From positions 4,308,056 to 4,372,055 of the forward strand of contig CM055093.1 in the NCBI GenBank assembly GCA_029204225.1: 64,000 nt of DNA, in the 5' to 3' direction. How positions within the stretch are numbered: the stretch's first letter is position 1; each line of letters opens with the position of its first letter. Below are positions 1-13,621 of this stretch, piece after piece. Position numbers and translations under genes: made by a program. The notes under the pieces were generated by a model. The model did not search any database. It saw only the letters and a program-made list of their open reading frames with translations, and was not told the DNA's origin. This stretch comes from Diphasiastrum complanatum. Taxonomy: Eukaryota; Streptophyta; Lycopodiopsida; Lycopodiales; Lycopodiaceae.

Positions 1-923
1 CAAAAAGTGCATAGATAGGCTAGAGAAAAAGTATGAGCCAAAAATAGCAATTTTCACATTGTTTTTGGATCTCTAGATCTTGAACCCTAATTAGGGTGGA
101 TCAAGTAGCCTATTAAGTTAGATATTAGGGTTAGGTTATGTTGATTTCATAGAAGCCCTAAAATGATGAGATCTGAAGTACTCATGTATAAATATGTGAT
201 GAATTCTTTATCAATGAATGAGTAAAATTTTGGTTTTCCTGTTAGATTCATTATGCTCAGTCTTAAACAAATCGTTCAAGTAATGAACATCCTGAAAAAT
301 GAAGGCCGACTATCACATTTTTTCCCTTTTCAAATTTTTTGCCTTAACCATTTTTCGCCTTTTTCCGTGCCTTCACAAAAAATGCGACACATTGGCCAGA
401 ATTACTTAGAAACCATTTCTGGACCACCCTCACCTTTTTCACCTGTTCTTGAAAAATGCGACCAAGTGGCCAGAAAGGCTTTCTTCATCGCCTTTAGTTT
501 AAGTCACTTTTTGGCCTTTTTGGCCTTTTTCGTCTTCTTCGCTGTCTTAAATCTAAGGGTGCCTTCATGATTTACATACCTTAAGTATAAGGGCACCTTT
601 AGGATTGCATACCTTCAGTCCAAAGGGCACCTTCGGGTTTTTTGAGTTTTTTCGAGTTTTTTTGCGTTTTGCTACATTGGCAGACTGACGTTGCCAACTT
701 AACATCAACCCTAAAAACAGCTGGAGAAACAAATATCCTAAGGGTAGTTACCAACTTTTGTATAGATGCAAAACTAGAGTAAATGGCAGTTAAGGCATAA
801 GATATTTTTCTCTCGCCACTTGTAAATATATATAGTAGCTGAATCAAGCTATGTGTGTGTTAATTGAATTTCTTTTCAATCAAAGTTTAGCTTCATCTGA
901 GGAAAAAAAAATTTCACCCTTAG
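1..923. other. Gene-free leader/LTR-like region upstream of copia gag
   Basis: No convincing gene. The stretch is T-rich with repeated GCC/TTTTT motifs and a TATA-like run near 826-835, about 90 bases before the first gag codon at 924. Its 'aaaaaatgcgac' and 'ttttgcgtttt' motifs recall the LTR at 45.5-46.1 kb. A degenerate 'tttagcttcatctgagg' near 886 may be a ruined primer-binding site. I read it as the remains of the 5' LTR and leader of the copia element that follows. No clean LTR boundary is visible. Confidence 0.4.
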
Positions 924-2311
924 AATGTCTGATGTAGATAGTATCTTGAGTCACCTCAACACTTTCAAAAATCTTATGGACGGATGACTGCATCCAGCTC
1001 AGTCATAGAAGATTCTGATGCACTCATGACTCTATTATCGAGTCTACTTGAAGCCTACAAAAATTGGGTAATGGCAATTTCTACCCAAGAGCACCTCACT
1101 CTATCAAGAGTAATATCGCTTCTCCTACAAGAGGAGATCAGAAGATCAACATCCTCCTCAAGCTCAGGATTGGATCCTCAAGCTCTGTATTCAAATAATC
1201 AGAAGTTTAGATCCAAGAAATCTACAAAGGTAGGCTATACTGACAAGAAGAGCAACATGCAATCTGGACCAAATTCTGGTTCAGGATCAAATTCAAGCTC
1301 TTCATCATTCCAATCAACACATAAAATTTTTTGTAAATACTATAAGAGGACTGGCCACAAAATCAAGGACTACTAAACTTTGAATTACAACAATGAAATG
1401 AAAAAATAGTTCCAACAACGAGCACATAGTGCTACAACCAATCACTCAAATCAACAACAAGAAAAAGAAGAAGATGAAGCAGTCTTCATGACCAAAGTTG
1501 GAGAACAATAGGATATCGATTCTTGGTATCTAGACTCCAGAGCAACACAACACATGGCTCACCATCATGACTGGTTCAAAGACTATAACTCATTCACCAC
1601 TCTCAAGTTGTGCAACTTGGAGACAACTCATCACATTCAATCGAACGTGAAGGAACAGTTAGAGTTGAATTCAAAGAGGTGAAGTCAGGTTGCTATCCAA
1701 CGTTCTCCACATTCCAAATTTGACCAAGAATCTGCTCTCAGTTAGCAGAATCACTGATTCAGGTCAAAATGTCAAATTCGATACAGACGGCTGCAAAATT
1801 CTTGACAAATCCCGAAAGGTTCCAGCCTATGGAAAAAGAACTGGCTATCTTTACATACTCAGCCATTGCTATTCTTCTAATAGTCAAGCTCTTCACACAG
1901 CCACTTCTGAATCAATTGATATGTTGTGGCATTTCAGACTTGGCCAATAGTATTCAGCAAATGTTAGCTTAGACTCTAGTACAAGATCAACCTTCAGTCA
2001 GCAAGCCAACATCTCCATTCGAAAGCTGTATTATCAGCAAGTGTGCTAGGAGTCCCTTCAGTTCAGACTCAATTCATACATCCAAAGGCTTGCTTGACCT
2101 TGTACATAGCGACATTTGTGGCCCGATGCAGACTGCTTCCACAGGGAGAGTGCTCTATTTCCTAACCTTCATCGACTTCTCTCAAAGGACTGCAACTTAC
2201 TATATGAAGAACAAATCCGAAGCATTCAAATTCTTCAAGCAGTTCAAGGCGTCTACAGAAAACCAGACCCAGAGGAAGATCAAGGCTCTACGCACAGATG
2301 GAGGGGGAGAG
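924..2311 (+). pseudogene. Ty1/copia gag-protease-integrase remnant, 5' part
   Basis: Broken copia polyprotein read in several frames. Gag starts at 924, hits a stop after 20 codons, and resumes at about 984. A zinc-knuckle relic ends near 1375 as CKYYKRTGHKIKDY, where the second and last cysteines of CX2CX4HX4C are Tyr. A protease-like DSWYLDSRATQHM lies near 1518, with Ser-Arg in place of Ser-Gly after the aspartate. A pre-integrase segment (LHIPNLTKNLLSVS) starts near 1705, and the integrase core (LDLVHSDICGPM, then LRTDGGGE) runs to 2311. The frame is cut inside the integrase by a nested element and continues at 6545. Not functional. Confidence 0.85.
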
Positions 2312-2562
2312 AGTTAGAAATCAGTTTTGATCTGATTCATTCGTATAAGCTCTAAATGTGTTGATGTAATTACTATACAGTTTATTTGGTTTACTGTATA
2401 TGGTTGTGATCGGGACGTGACCCGTTAGGATATACTGATCGGGCACTGATCCCGTAGCCGACTACTTGGATTAGTCGAGTAGCCACACATAGGAAGAATT
2501 AGCCTGTACATAGTTATTTACAGTACTTGCTATACTTGGGGTCATGTCCCAAGTTTGTCGGT
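2312..2562 (+). repeat. Partial 5' LTR of the nested element
   Basis: About 250 bp matching 6074-6330 in direct orientation, including 'ggttgtgatcgggacgtgac' and the 'ggctagtcgagtagccacacatagg' block. Similarity stops near 2563, where copia gag coding sequence begins. The LTR has therefore been truncated at its 3' side by deletion or another insertion. Confidence 0.75.
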
Positions 2563-3272
2563 CAAATTTAGGCCTAGGTGATGAGTTCACCAACTTAGTC
2601 CAATCATTTGCTATTCAAGACACTCTTCCATCCATTAAAAAGTTGCATAATGTTCTTGTGGCCGAGGAGAGTAGGCTTCTACACCTCAAGACAAGAATGG
2701 ATGGCATGTCACAGGAGGATCTTGACAAACCCAAGGATAGAGACATGGATCCAAGTCAAAAGGGGCTGAGAAGATCATCAAGAAGCAAGGCCGAGCCCTC
2801 AAGACTCACCTATGTGGACAAGGGAAAGCAAAAGGAAGACTCTACACCTTCTACCTCTTACTCCTTCTTAGCTACATTGCTTGAAGAAGCATATAAATCT
2901 AAAGTTTGGAGAGATACAATGCAAGTAGAGTATGATGCATTAGAAGAAAATCATACTTGGAATCTTGTAAATCTTCCAAGAGGGAAGAAACCACTTGCAT
3001 GTAAGTGGATTTATAGAATAAAGTACAATCAAGATGGATCTATTAGTAAGAACAAAGCTAGGCTTGTTGCTAAGGGATTTCTTCAAATAAAAGGATTGGA
3101 TTATGAAGAAACATTTGCACCTGTAGTAAGCTTGTAACTATTAGATTAATCATTTGCATTGCTACTTTGTTCAAGTGGGATCTCTATCAAATGGATGTGA
3201 CAAATGTCTTCTTGAATGGCTTCTTAGAAGAGGAAATCTACATGATGCAACCCGAGGGCTTCATCAAGGTCG
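2544..3272 (+). pseudogene. Copia fragment: gag fused directly to reverse transcriptase
   Basis: An open frame begins with Gag sequence (FTNLVQSFAIQDTLPSIKKL), as in the gag of the copia element at 31-37 kb. After about 70 codons it jumps to the linker before RT (RRSSRSKAEPSRLTYVDKGK) and the RT start (WNLVNLPRGKKPLACKWIYR, ARLVAKGF, YEETFAPVV). The rest of gag, protease and integrase is missing, so a large internal deletion joined the two parts in one frame. The frame breaks at 3137. RT continues in another frame (QMDVTNVFLNGFLEEEIYMM) to about 3272, then ends abruptly. Confidence 0.85.
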
Positions 3273-3274
3273 AT

Positions 3275-3600
3275 GAGAATTGAAGCTGCAGTCTTCACTT
3301 CATACTTCTGCTTTAATCTTTCCCACACTGCATGGCTGCTTTTGCAGTCTTCAATCTGCATAAGTAGATCTTCATTTATGGACAAAACGATGATCACCAT
3401 TGCACGCTCATCCTTTCTGATCCCTTCAGCTCTCCTCGGGTCTCCTTTTGGAGGCTGTACCTCTGAGAGCTAGGTCACCGACCAGATGCCTTTGCCCTTC
3501 AGGAGTGTTTTGATTTTGAATTTCCAGATTCTGTAATTTGCACTATCAAGATTGATTGCTACTCTGGTCTGGATTGTCGTAGCCATATTGTGTTGTCTGG
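3275..3600 (-). pseudogene. Antisense copia gag N-terminal fragment
   Basis: Read on the minus strand this gives a copia Gag start: LDSANYRIWKFKIKTLLKGK near 3500-3560, then the VWERLKQKYEVKT segment near 3285-3330. It is opposite to the RT fragment ending at 3272 and belongs to a different element. The primer-binding site and LTR of that element lie just to the right (3639-3651 and beyond). Only about 100 codons remain, with at least one stop. Confidence 0.7.
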
Positions 3601-3638
3601 AAGAATCACTATTGGGATATCAGTAGTGATAACCTGTA

Positions 3639-4180
3639 GGCTCTGATATTATGTCGCGAAAGTTTTTTTTTTTGTGTGTTTCGTGTTCATCCTCTCTTCT
3701 GATTCGCAAACAATTTTCTGTCTTTGAATTTTTTTTTTGTGTGAAAGTTCTTACGAGATCCCAGACACTCGACTACGCATCATAGAATATATTTTATTCT
3801 AGCAATCAAGAGACATAGCACAAGACCAAGAGATACACGAAATAGAGTGACTATATTGTCAGTTTGGTTTTAGAATGAGATCGTCAGTGTCTCGCTCGTT
3901 GGCTGGTTGACTCTCTGCTCTTTCACTGTGTTCTGCTCATTGGCAGACTTTCATGCACAGCTATGGTATTTTGCTTCCTTACTCTATTCACTATGTCTCT
4001 CTCTGTTTCTTACGAATCTTTGTATTCACTATCTCTCTCCTTTTTCCCCTTATTGGTTATGATCCAGAGAGAATCATTTATACCTCCACTATGTGGAGTT
4101 TACAAGATAGCTAAACGTAGAATCACAAGACTAGTTAACGCTAATCAACTAGTTAGTTAGTCTCCGTCGTTGATATTCGT
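3639..4180 (-). repeat. PBS and 5' LTR of the antisense copia fragment
   Basis: On the minus strand a PBS-like TAATATCAGAGCC at 3651-3639 differs from plant copia TGGTATCAGAGCC at two bases. It directly follows an LTR-like end ...TCGCGACA at 3652. The sequence to the right up to about 4180 is T-rich and non-coding, as expected of an LTR. The outer LTR boundary is not certain. Confidence 0.55.
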
Positions 4181-6073
4181 TTCAGCTGGGCATGAAGCCC
4201 GTTGAGCTGCCAGATGATAGCGCAAAGGATTTCTCTTTGTTTGTTTTATTCTTTTCGTATAGCCAGGGAGAGCAAGTAGATGCTAGGAGCCAGGTGGAGT
4301 AGGTGATGCTTTGGAGTTCGGCTTGTCTAGCAGGATGGTGACCAGGATCGGAGACATCAGGTGAGCATAGTATGTGGATGATGAGTCCATTGGAGTGGCA
4401 CTCAGGAAGATGCTACAGTTGCTCAGGTATGACATGTCATTTGATGTATGGACGATGTTCTTCAACTGGTGCATCATGTGTGATGACCTAGGGATGAGTC
4501 ATGTCTACTTGGAGGTAGGTGGCATGGAGTGTACCTGGAGGTGGTACATATCCTGAGGGCATGGAGTGCATTACGGGGTGATGTGGATCCAGCATGCCCA
4601 TGGTTGTGCACCAACAGGATGGAGATGGTTGCTCAGGGAGTGACAATTGATACTTTGGTGAGTGATCAGGTGAGCTGCATGGTCATATGCATGGTAGTCT
4701 CTAGGTTGGCATCACATGTTATTTCTCTACATTATCTTTTGGTAAGCAAGATGCAGCTTTTGGTTAGATCCAGTTGGAGTCTAGTTGCGCTACAGGTGGA
4801 CAGATTCTTGGGGAGCTATCAACAGGTAATGGATACTTGGTGATCAGATGGTACATGGTACATGGTTCTGTAGCTATCCTATCTGATATGCTATGGATCG
4901 TGGGTGAGTTATTCATCACGATAGTGGATCTAGTTTGCATTTGCTTTGGCTTGGACGCTATGATGGATACAGTGTTGGTGAGATAGGCTCCTTGGTGGGA
5001 GGCCTATGTACTGGTCAAATCAGAGTTGGCAATGTCAAGCATGGGAAGTTGAGCCTACATGAGATTAGGAGAGGCAAATCATCATTAGTATCTCTGGGAG
5101 GTGGGCAAGCTACTCAGGTATAGCCTATGGTGAGTTTTGCATACATTCATTCATTGAGTTCTTTGTAGACTCTTGTGCTTGGAGCATGGAGAATGGATGG
5201 GGATCATCTTTCAAGGCTTATTGGACAGGATGTCAGGGCAAAGCGGCTTGGAGCATAGCTTTGTTTGAGAGATACATCAGAGATGAGGCTTGGAGCGCTC
5301 ATTAGTTCGAGATGGTTGATCTTGGATGATGTATGAGGACATCTATATGATATGCTTGGACGTGAGGGCATCTTGGGTATAGGTGCAGGCCATGGTTGAG
5401 GACTTGATTTGATGACCAGTGGTGTAGCTATGGATCTACAGGTGGCATAGGTGTTGGTACGATAGGATATCACTTATGGGCAGGCCTTGGTCATGTATTT
5501 GATGCTTTATCATTTGTGTTGGTTTGCATGAGTGCGTGCGAGCTTCCATGTTGCCTTGTCACAGGAGTCTAGATCTGAGTCGGAGTTGTATGTGGTTGTG
5601 CATTTGCTACGTCAGGAACAAAGTAGTCATTTTATGCTCATTGACTTGTCATTGTCTACTAGCTGTTTATCTGGTGAGGGCGCAATCTTATGGTCCTCAT
5701 GCTGAGCCTCAGTCACTCATTTATGTCAGGTTTATGCTTGTAAATGCCTAATAGGATGTCAGCCTAGCTAGATGGAGGATGTAAGTCTCATGGTGGCAAT
5801 GAGATTTCTTCAGTTTGAGCCATGTCGCTCATGTGGTCCACTTGTGGTTCAAGTTGGATGGGGATGAGTCAGTTGGTCGAGAGTGTGGTAGACTCTCTGT
5901 ATGAGCATTGTATTTGCATGATACTTTGTGTGTCAAACCTGGTGGTTTGTCGGTGTGCTTGAGTGTGAGTCAAGTACAGGGTAGCAAAAATATGCATAAC
6001 ATCTGTTGGACACTCCAGACATTGCTACAGATTATTGTTTTTCACTCTTATCACATTTGAGCTTAAGGGAGAG
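4181..6073. other. Unrecognised internal region of the nested element
   Basis: About 1.9 kb with no recognisable domain. It is rich in short G/T words such as 'ggtgagtgatcagg' and 'gctactcaggta'. Open frames are short and scattered over both strands, with no conserved motif. It ends in a purine run (ttaagggagag, 6063-6073) directly before the 3' LTR, a plausible polypurine tract. I read it as non-coding internal sequence of the 2312-6544 element. Confidence 0.5.
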
Positions 6074-6544
6074 AGTTAGAAATCAGTTTTGATCTGATTC
6101 ATTATATAAGCTCTAAATGTGATGATGTAATTATTGTATAGTTTATTTGGTTTACTGTATATGGTTGTGATCGGGACGTGACTCGTTAGGATATATTGAT
6201 TGGGCATTGATCTCGTAGCCGGCTACTTGGGCTAGTCGAGTAGCCACACATAGGAAGAATTAGTCTGTACAGAGTTATTTACAGGACTTGCTATACTTGG
6301 GGGCATGACCCAAGTTTGTCGATCGAATTTGGCCATATTGGGCCCGCCGACCTTAGTTTGACAAGTGGTAGGCAAATTTTAGGATGCTTGTCTTTTCATG
6401 CAGTTTGTGAATACTCTATATGTACATTGTCTCTTAGGAATCTATTAAATTTTGTTGTGCCATCTTTGAGAACTTATGAGAGTGGCTATGGTGATTGTGT
6501 GATGTGATTTGCATACTGCACTAGATTCTATCAGAATTTCAATT
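6074..6544 (+). repeat. 3' LTR of the nested element
   Basis: A 471-bp terminal repeat, of which the first ~255 bp match 2312-2562. It is preceded by a purine-rich tract and followed by the GAGAG duplication and the resumed copia integrase frame. The copy extends about 210 bp beyond the truncated 5' copy, so this is the more complete LTR. Confidence 0.75.
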
Positions 6545-6655
6545 GAGAGTACATCTCCATAGAATTCAAGGAGTTCTGCAAGGCCAACAAGATACTTTAA
6601 CAATATACAATCAGCTACTCACCTCAGTCCAATGGTATAGCAAGAATGATTTAGA
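6545..6655 (+). pseudogene. Copia integrase continuation after the nested insertion
   Basis: This short stretch continues the integrase cut at 2311. It reads YISIEFKEFCKANKIL and, after a stop, YTISYSPQSNGIARM, the conserved region around the third catalytic residue of copia integrases. The frame ends near 6655, where unrelated sequence begins. It shows that the copia element pre-dates the nested insertion. Confidence 0.85.
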
Positions 6656-7084
6656 GTGGCATTTATGTGTAATTAGATCATCTTTTCTCAAGTTGATTGG
6701 ATCTTTATAAGCCTTGTGAAGTTTAGATCAAGGAGGAATCAATTTGGGTCACGTCTCTCCAACAGATTTTACGACAACGGGAATAAAAACATGGCCGAGT
6801 CGGCACACAAGTTAGATCTATCAGTAATATAATGTTAGACACCCTTAAATGGTGCACTATACTTGTAAGCCAAAGGCAGGAGAAGTAGAGATAGATCTAA
6901 AATGCCAATGGGTCAAAATAAGAAAGGATCCAAGTAGTTCTAAAATGCAATTTGGATTTTAAACTTTTTATGATAGTCAAGTAATTATGGCACATGATTT
7001 TTGGGTGAACCAAAAACCCTAACACTAACTCTGTCTATAAGTAGGGATGTAACACCTTTTTGTAATCTCTTTTCATTTGCAAGA

Positions 7085-7214
<130 letters not shown>

Positions 7215-7263
7215 AAAGCCTCCACCTACTTTATTTTTTTTATGTGAAGTCCTCCTTTTTTGT

Positions 7264-7777
7264 CATTGTATGTTTACTTGTGGATTGATGAATGTTTGAA
7301 TGTGTTTCCTAATCATGCTATCACAATAAAGAAGATCATTAGCACAAGCTTTCATCCTTCTAATCCACAAAAGCACACAATGGTAAAATAAGAGCTAGAC
7401 ATCATTCTTGAGAGATCACTATGATCTATTAGGTAGCTTAATTCCATTGCTCCCCTCCCTTGAGAAGATAAGCCTCAAGAAGAGAAGGTTAGAGCTCAAA
7501 GAGCCTAAATAACCCAAGAAAATCCAAGATCCAAAAAGAGGATCTTCACATATCAAAACCTCAAAAAGAACCAAGAAGAGTGTCAAGCACCACATCTCCA
7601 AACTGAACCATTCCATCTTTAGATCTCAAGCCAAGATTGACACCCTTGGTAGACTTAGTTTCCATTTAGATCCATAGTTTAACCCCCTCTCCATTGGATC
7701 GAAGCCCACACTACACGAAGACTCACCCGGTTGGAAATCCAAGCCCTGACCTTGCCCTCTAGATCCGACTAATTAGG
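7264..7777 (+). repeat. Gypsy-like LTR copy 1
   Basis: Shared with 9073-9587 at high similarity over the whole length (for example 'gaagatcattagcacaagctttcatccttc' in both). It ends at 'aattagg', immediately before the PBS-like GCACCGTTGCCGGGGA motif. Confidence 0.75.
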
Positions 7778-9072
7778 CACCGTTGCCGGGGAGACGGTGC
7801 TAAGCTACTATTTAGATAGGTTTCAGTTTGTATTTTTCTTGAATTGTTTCTTGTTTTCTCACAAGTTTATTACTTGCCCACAGGCTTTTCTCTGTTTTTC
7901 TTTTATTATTTTGTCACTTCTCTAGAGAGCTAGGCAGGCTCTAGACACAGTTCTGTGAGCTCGACAAGCTATAAATTATAACTCACCATCTTAGACTTTT
8001 CTCGCCTTGCAGCCTATTGCTCGCCAAACCCATTTTTGACACTTTTGCTTTGCTAACTTTACTTGCCATCAGAGAAGAGTTGTGAGCAAGCTCAAGGACA
8101 TCTTCTTGGTGACCAACGAGTTATAACTTATTACTCGCACTCAAAGCCATTACTCACCATTTTGAATTTTCCCTCCAATTTTTCAAGTTCCCGCCCTTTC
8201 AGTATCGCTAGTTATAACTCACCATCAAAGCTGAGGGGTCTTCAATGTCCTTTGTTAATATACATGACCGGCTTCCTTGGAAATATGCACCCGACGTTCA
8301 GCCCAATCCGCTTGTAATCCACAATGCGTAGCCAATTGTAGTCTCGTTTTGTCCGTATAGTTGCAGAAACCCATCGAAAGAACCGCAATGCCAAAGACGC
8401 GAAGGGCCAACAACTGGAAAAGGCTCTCTGAAGCATATCTCACACCTTGTATTTTTTCTTTAAAAGAAAAAAAGTTCAGAAAAAACACACAAGGACTCAC
8501 CTTTATTGTTTTTCACCATTGTCTCATTTTCTCTCCTTATTTTTTTTTTTATCCCATGTACATATTTATTTTTTTCCTATACATATTCTTTGTACATATT
8601 TCACATTTTCATTTTCCTTATTCTCTTGTACATATACCTCTATTGTTTTCTCCCTTGCAGCTCAACTTTATTGCCCAAATTTTTCTCACTTTTCACCACA
8701 CTTTTTTTTCCTTCATGTATGTACGTCTTTTTCCCCCTCTTTTGCCACGGTTTCACATCCACGCATGCCAACACCAACGACATACGCAAATGCCAAGGGA
8801 CTGTCACCAAAATTGCAGTGCGGGCATGTTAGAAGATTTTAGTGAAGATTCTTCTAGCAGATAAGTCTGGTAAAGATTCTTCTAACGGATTACAGGATAT
8901 TCGTGTGAGCTATGAGGGGACTGTATCATTTAATTCGAATATGGAGGAATCAAAACTCAAGAAAGAGGACTTTCCCATTGCTCCACTGACAACATTTTCA
9001 AAAGTTAAAGAGAGTGCAAAAATTCTGTCAAATGAGATAGCAGGGAAAGTCGGCTTCTCCTCACCAAGTTGG
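7778..9072. other. Internal region of the gypsy-like element
   Basis: No retrotransposon domain is recognisable. 7800-8440 is T-rich leader-like sequence with repeated 'ttataactcacca' motifs (7974, 8110, 8215). 8441-8760 is strongly T/C-rich, and its long open frames are compositional. 8842-9072 has more balanced composition and is listed separately. Confidence 0.5.
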
Positions 9073-9108
9073 CATTGTATGTTTACTTTTGGATTGATGA
9101 ATGCTTGA
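8842..9108 (+). CDS. Unrecognised ORF fragment inside the gypsy-like element
   Basis: An 88-codon open frame whose first ~75 codons have ordinary protein-like composition, unlike the T-rich sequence around it (SFNSNMEESKLKKEDFPIA; FSKVKESAKILSNEIAGKV). The last residues read into the LTR copy at 9073. I recognise no family. It could be a captured exon carried by the non-autonomous element or a chance frame. The abrupt end at the LTR edge argues against an independent gene. Confidence 0.25.
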   Translation: MKILLADKSGKDSSNGLQDIRVSYEGTVSFNSNMEESKLKKEDFPIAPLTTFSKVKESAKILSNEIAGKVGFSSPSWHCMFTFGLMNA

Positions 9109-9587
9109 ATGTGTTTCCTAATCATGCTATCACAATAAAGAAGATCATTAGCACAAGCTTTCATCCTTCTAATCCACAAAAACACACAATGGTAAAATAA
9201 GAGTTAGACATCATTCTTGAGAGATCACTATGATCTATTAGGTAGCTTAATTCCATTGCTCCCCTCCCTTGAGAAGATAAGCCTCAAGAAGAGAAGGTTT
9301 AGAGCTCAAAGATCCTAAATAATCCAAGAAAAGCCAAGATCCAAGAAGAGGATCTTCACATATCAAAACCTCAAAAAGAACCAAGAAGAGTGTCAAGCAC
9401 CACATCTCCAAACTGAGCCATTCCATCTTTAGATCTCAAGCCAAGATTGACACCCTTGGTAGACTTAGTTTCCATTTAGATCTGTAGTTTAACCCCCTCC
9501 CCATTGGATTGAAGCCCATACTACACGACGACTCACCCGGTTGGAGATCCAAGCCCTGATCTTGCCCTCTAAATCCGACCGATTAGG
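9073..9587 (+). repeat. Gypsy-like LTR copy 2 (5'-truncated)
   Basis: Direct repeat of 7264-7777, diverged by scattered substitutions. Its left edge is an abrupt join to unrelated sequence, and the GA array and TATA-like region of copy 1 are missing. After 9587 the PBS motif is absent, as expected for a 3' copy. Confidence 0.75.
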
Positions 9588-10671
<1,084 letters not shown>

Positions 10672-10827
10672 TGCATGAGAAAACAATCCATAATCAACCT
10701 CTTGCCATCGTCAAAAGCATCGCCCGCCACCCAAAATGCCCTCCTGTCCAAAATGCCATCCGCAATCGACGTCCGACCAAAAAACACAAACCATTTACAA
10801 TCAACGTCCGACTGCTCCGTCTTCCAT

Positions 10828-10960
10828 GACATTTATTAAATCCAGTGTTGCACGTCGAGACGAACCCCCATCAACAAGCCGAGCTCCAAGTAGTTCAGTA
10901 TGCATAGAGAAACGTGCATTCAAGCCAGGAATCCTAAATCCTAAACCTAAGGAATTGTAA
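10828..10960. repeat. Partial unit of the ~358-bp satellite
   Basis: This matches the distal part of the satellite units at 15.5-16.5 kb: 'ccagtgttgcacgtcgagacgaaccc', 'agttcagta', 'acgtgcattcaagccaggaatcctaaa'. It is a lone fragment about 4.5 kb from the tandem array, so the satellite has been dispersed. Confidence 0.6.
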
Positions 10961-10982
10961 AGATATCGAGTTTTTGAGAATC

Positions 10983-11152
10983 AATGCATGCACATGCACA
11001 CTCATATACACAAATGCACACTCATATACACACACAAATCATACACACAAATCCACACACACACACACACATATCGTAAGCCACATAAATCACACACACC
11101 ATCGGACAAAAATCATACACATTGACACACACGCACACTCATACAAACAAAT

Positions 11153-11196
<44 letters not shown>

Positions 11197-11360
11197 CATC
11201 ATCATCATCATCCGCCCGCCATTGGTGGGCATACTATGTTGGACTACCCACACGCATGCACAGATATACGCACTCTCACTAATACACACACATACATATA
11301 AACACATGCACTCACGTACATACACACACATGCACTCACGTACATAGACACACATACATT
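10983..11360. repeat. Degenerate (CA)n / ACAC-rich tract
   Basis: Imperfect CA repeats with CATACACA variants. A purer (CA)n run covers about 11155-11193 and is followed by (ATC)n at 11194-11211. Open frames reading His-Thr or Cys-Val repeats here are artefacts. The tract is followed by 'ccatcggtcgtc'-type sequence also found at 16550 and 20840. Confidence 0.85.
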
Positions 11361-11479
11361 GGCCACCCGTCAACGACCATCAGCTTTCCTCTTAAACCAC
11401 CGACCACCATCCAAATCATCGGTCGTCACCTAGATCGCCTACCACCCTCGCCTACCACCCGTCAACCTTTTATTAAGAT

Positions 11480-11815
11480 ACTCCTTGTGCTATTGTTGAA
11501 CATAGTTAGATTTTGACCCCTACTATGGCCGAAATGTGTGAAATATGTTAGATATTTGAGATGCAAGATGTGCGAGATGTGTGAGATCGGCCGCCATCCA
11601 AATCATTGGCTGTCACCTAGATCTGCATGCACTCTTTTCTCTCTCTCTTGAATCCAACAATACACTCTTTCTCTCTCTCATGAATCTTATTTTATTAAGA
11701 TACTCCCTGTGCTATTGCTGAACATAGTTAAATTTTGACCCCTACTATGGCCTAGATGTGTGAGATATATTAGATATTCTAGATGCGAGATGTGCGAGAT
11801 CACGGCCGTCACACC
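11480..11815. repeat. Direct duplication, ~210 bp apart
   Basis: 'ttttattaagatactcc[t/c]tgtgctattg' followed by the 'gaacatagtta[g/a]attttgacccctactatggcc' block occurs near 11469 and again near 11690. Both are followed by similar 'gatgtgcgagat' sequence leading to 'cggcc'. No coding potential. This is one repeat unit and a diverged copy. Confidence 0.6.
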
Positions 11816-11862
11816 TCTAGATCGGCCATCATCGCCATCAACGATAGGCACACGTTACTAGT

Positions 11863-11863
11863 A

Positions 11864-11923
<60 letters not shown>

Positions 11924-11960
11924 TATATGTATATATATATATATCTATATCTATATATAT
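11863..11960. repeat. (TG)n(TA)n compound microsatellite
   Basis: A (TG)n run at about 11863-11890 passes directly into (TA)n at 11891-11922 and an imperfect TA tract to 11960. It is followed by 'actagtaaagagtgcccatcg', which recurs in inverted orientation at 16697-16725. Confidence 0.9.
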
Positions 11961-12074
11961 GTACTAGTAAAGAGTGCCCATCGTTGACGGGCAATGGCGG
12001 CTGATCTAGGTGGTGGCCGATGATTTGAAAATTCAGTATGTCATTGACAGACGATGATTTTTTGATCTAGGTGG

Positions 12075-13555
<1,481 letters not shown>

Positions 13556-13621
13556 AACCGTCTACTCTTTGTTGTTGTTCTTCGCTTGAAGTATTTGGTA
13601 GTCTTGTATTTCGTGGTTGTT

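Larger units (their letters stand above)
2312..6544 (+). mobile_element. Nested LTR element inserted in a copia integrase
   Basis: A 4,233-bp insertion splits the integrase frame. GAGAG lies at 2307-2311 and again at 6545-6549, consistent with a 5-bp target-site duplication. Removing the insert joins GGGE to YIS in frame. Two direct copies of one sequence mark its ends: 2312-2562 and 6074-6544. The ends (AGTTAGAAATC... and ...TTTCAATT) are not the usual TG...CA. Inside are a plus-strand copia gag/RT fusion, an antisense copia gag with PBS and LTR, and about 1.9 kb of unrecognised G/T-rich sequence. The interior is therefore itself a mosaic. Confidence 0.7.
7264..9587 (+). mobile_element. Non-autonomous Ty3/gypsy-like LTR element
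   Basis: Direct repeats of about 514 bp at 7264-7777 and 9073-9587 flank 1.3 kb that encodes no retroviral domains. Directly after the first copy is 'ggcaccgttgccggggagacgg' (7776-7797), resembling the GCGCCGTTGCCGGGGA primer-binding region of plant Athila/Tat-type gypsy elements. The true LTR probably starts further left, since a TATA-like motif and a GA array lie at 7035-7211. The second copy is truncated at its 5' side. This fits a large-retrotransposon-derivative type element that depends on other elements for movement. Confidence 0.65.

Noticed and set aside
3963..4160. 65-codon frame in the LTR of the antisense copia
   Set aside because: T-rich LTR sequence with no conserved motif.
8361..8864. 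167-, 131- and 108-codon overlapping plus-strand frames
   Set aside because: They arise from a T/C-rich tract and encode Phe/Leu/Tyr-rich sequence without motifs; three overlapping frames of similar length indicate composition, not coding.
10974..11373. Thr-His and Cys-Val repeat frames
   Set aside because: Products of (CA)n/(TG)n repeats.
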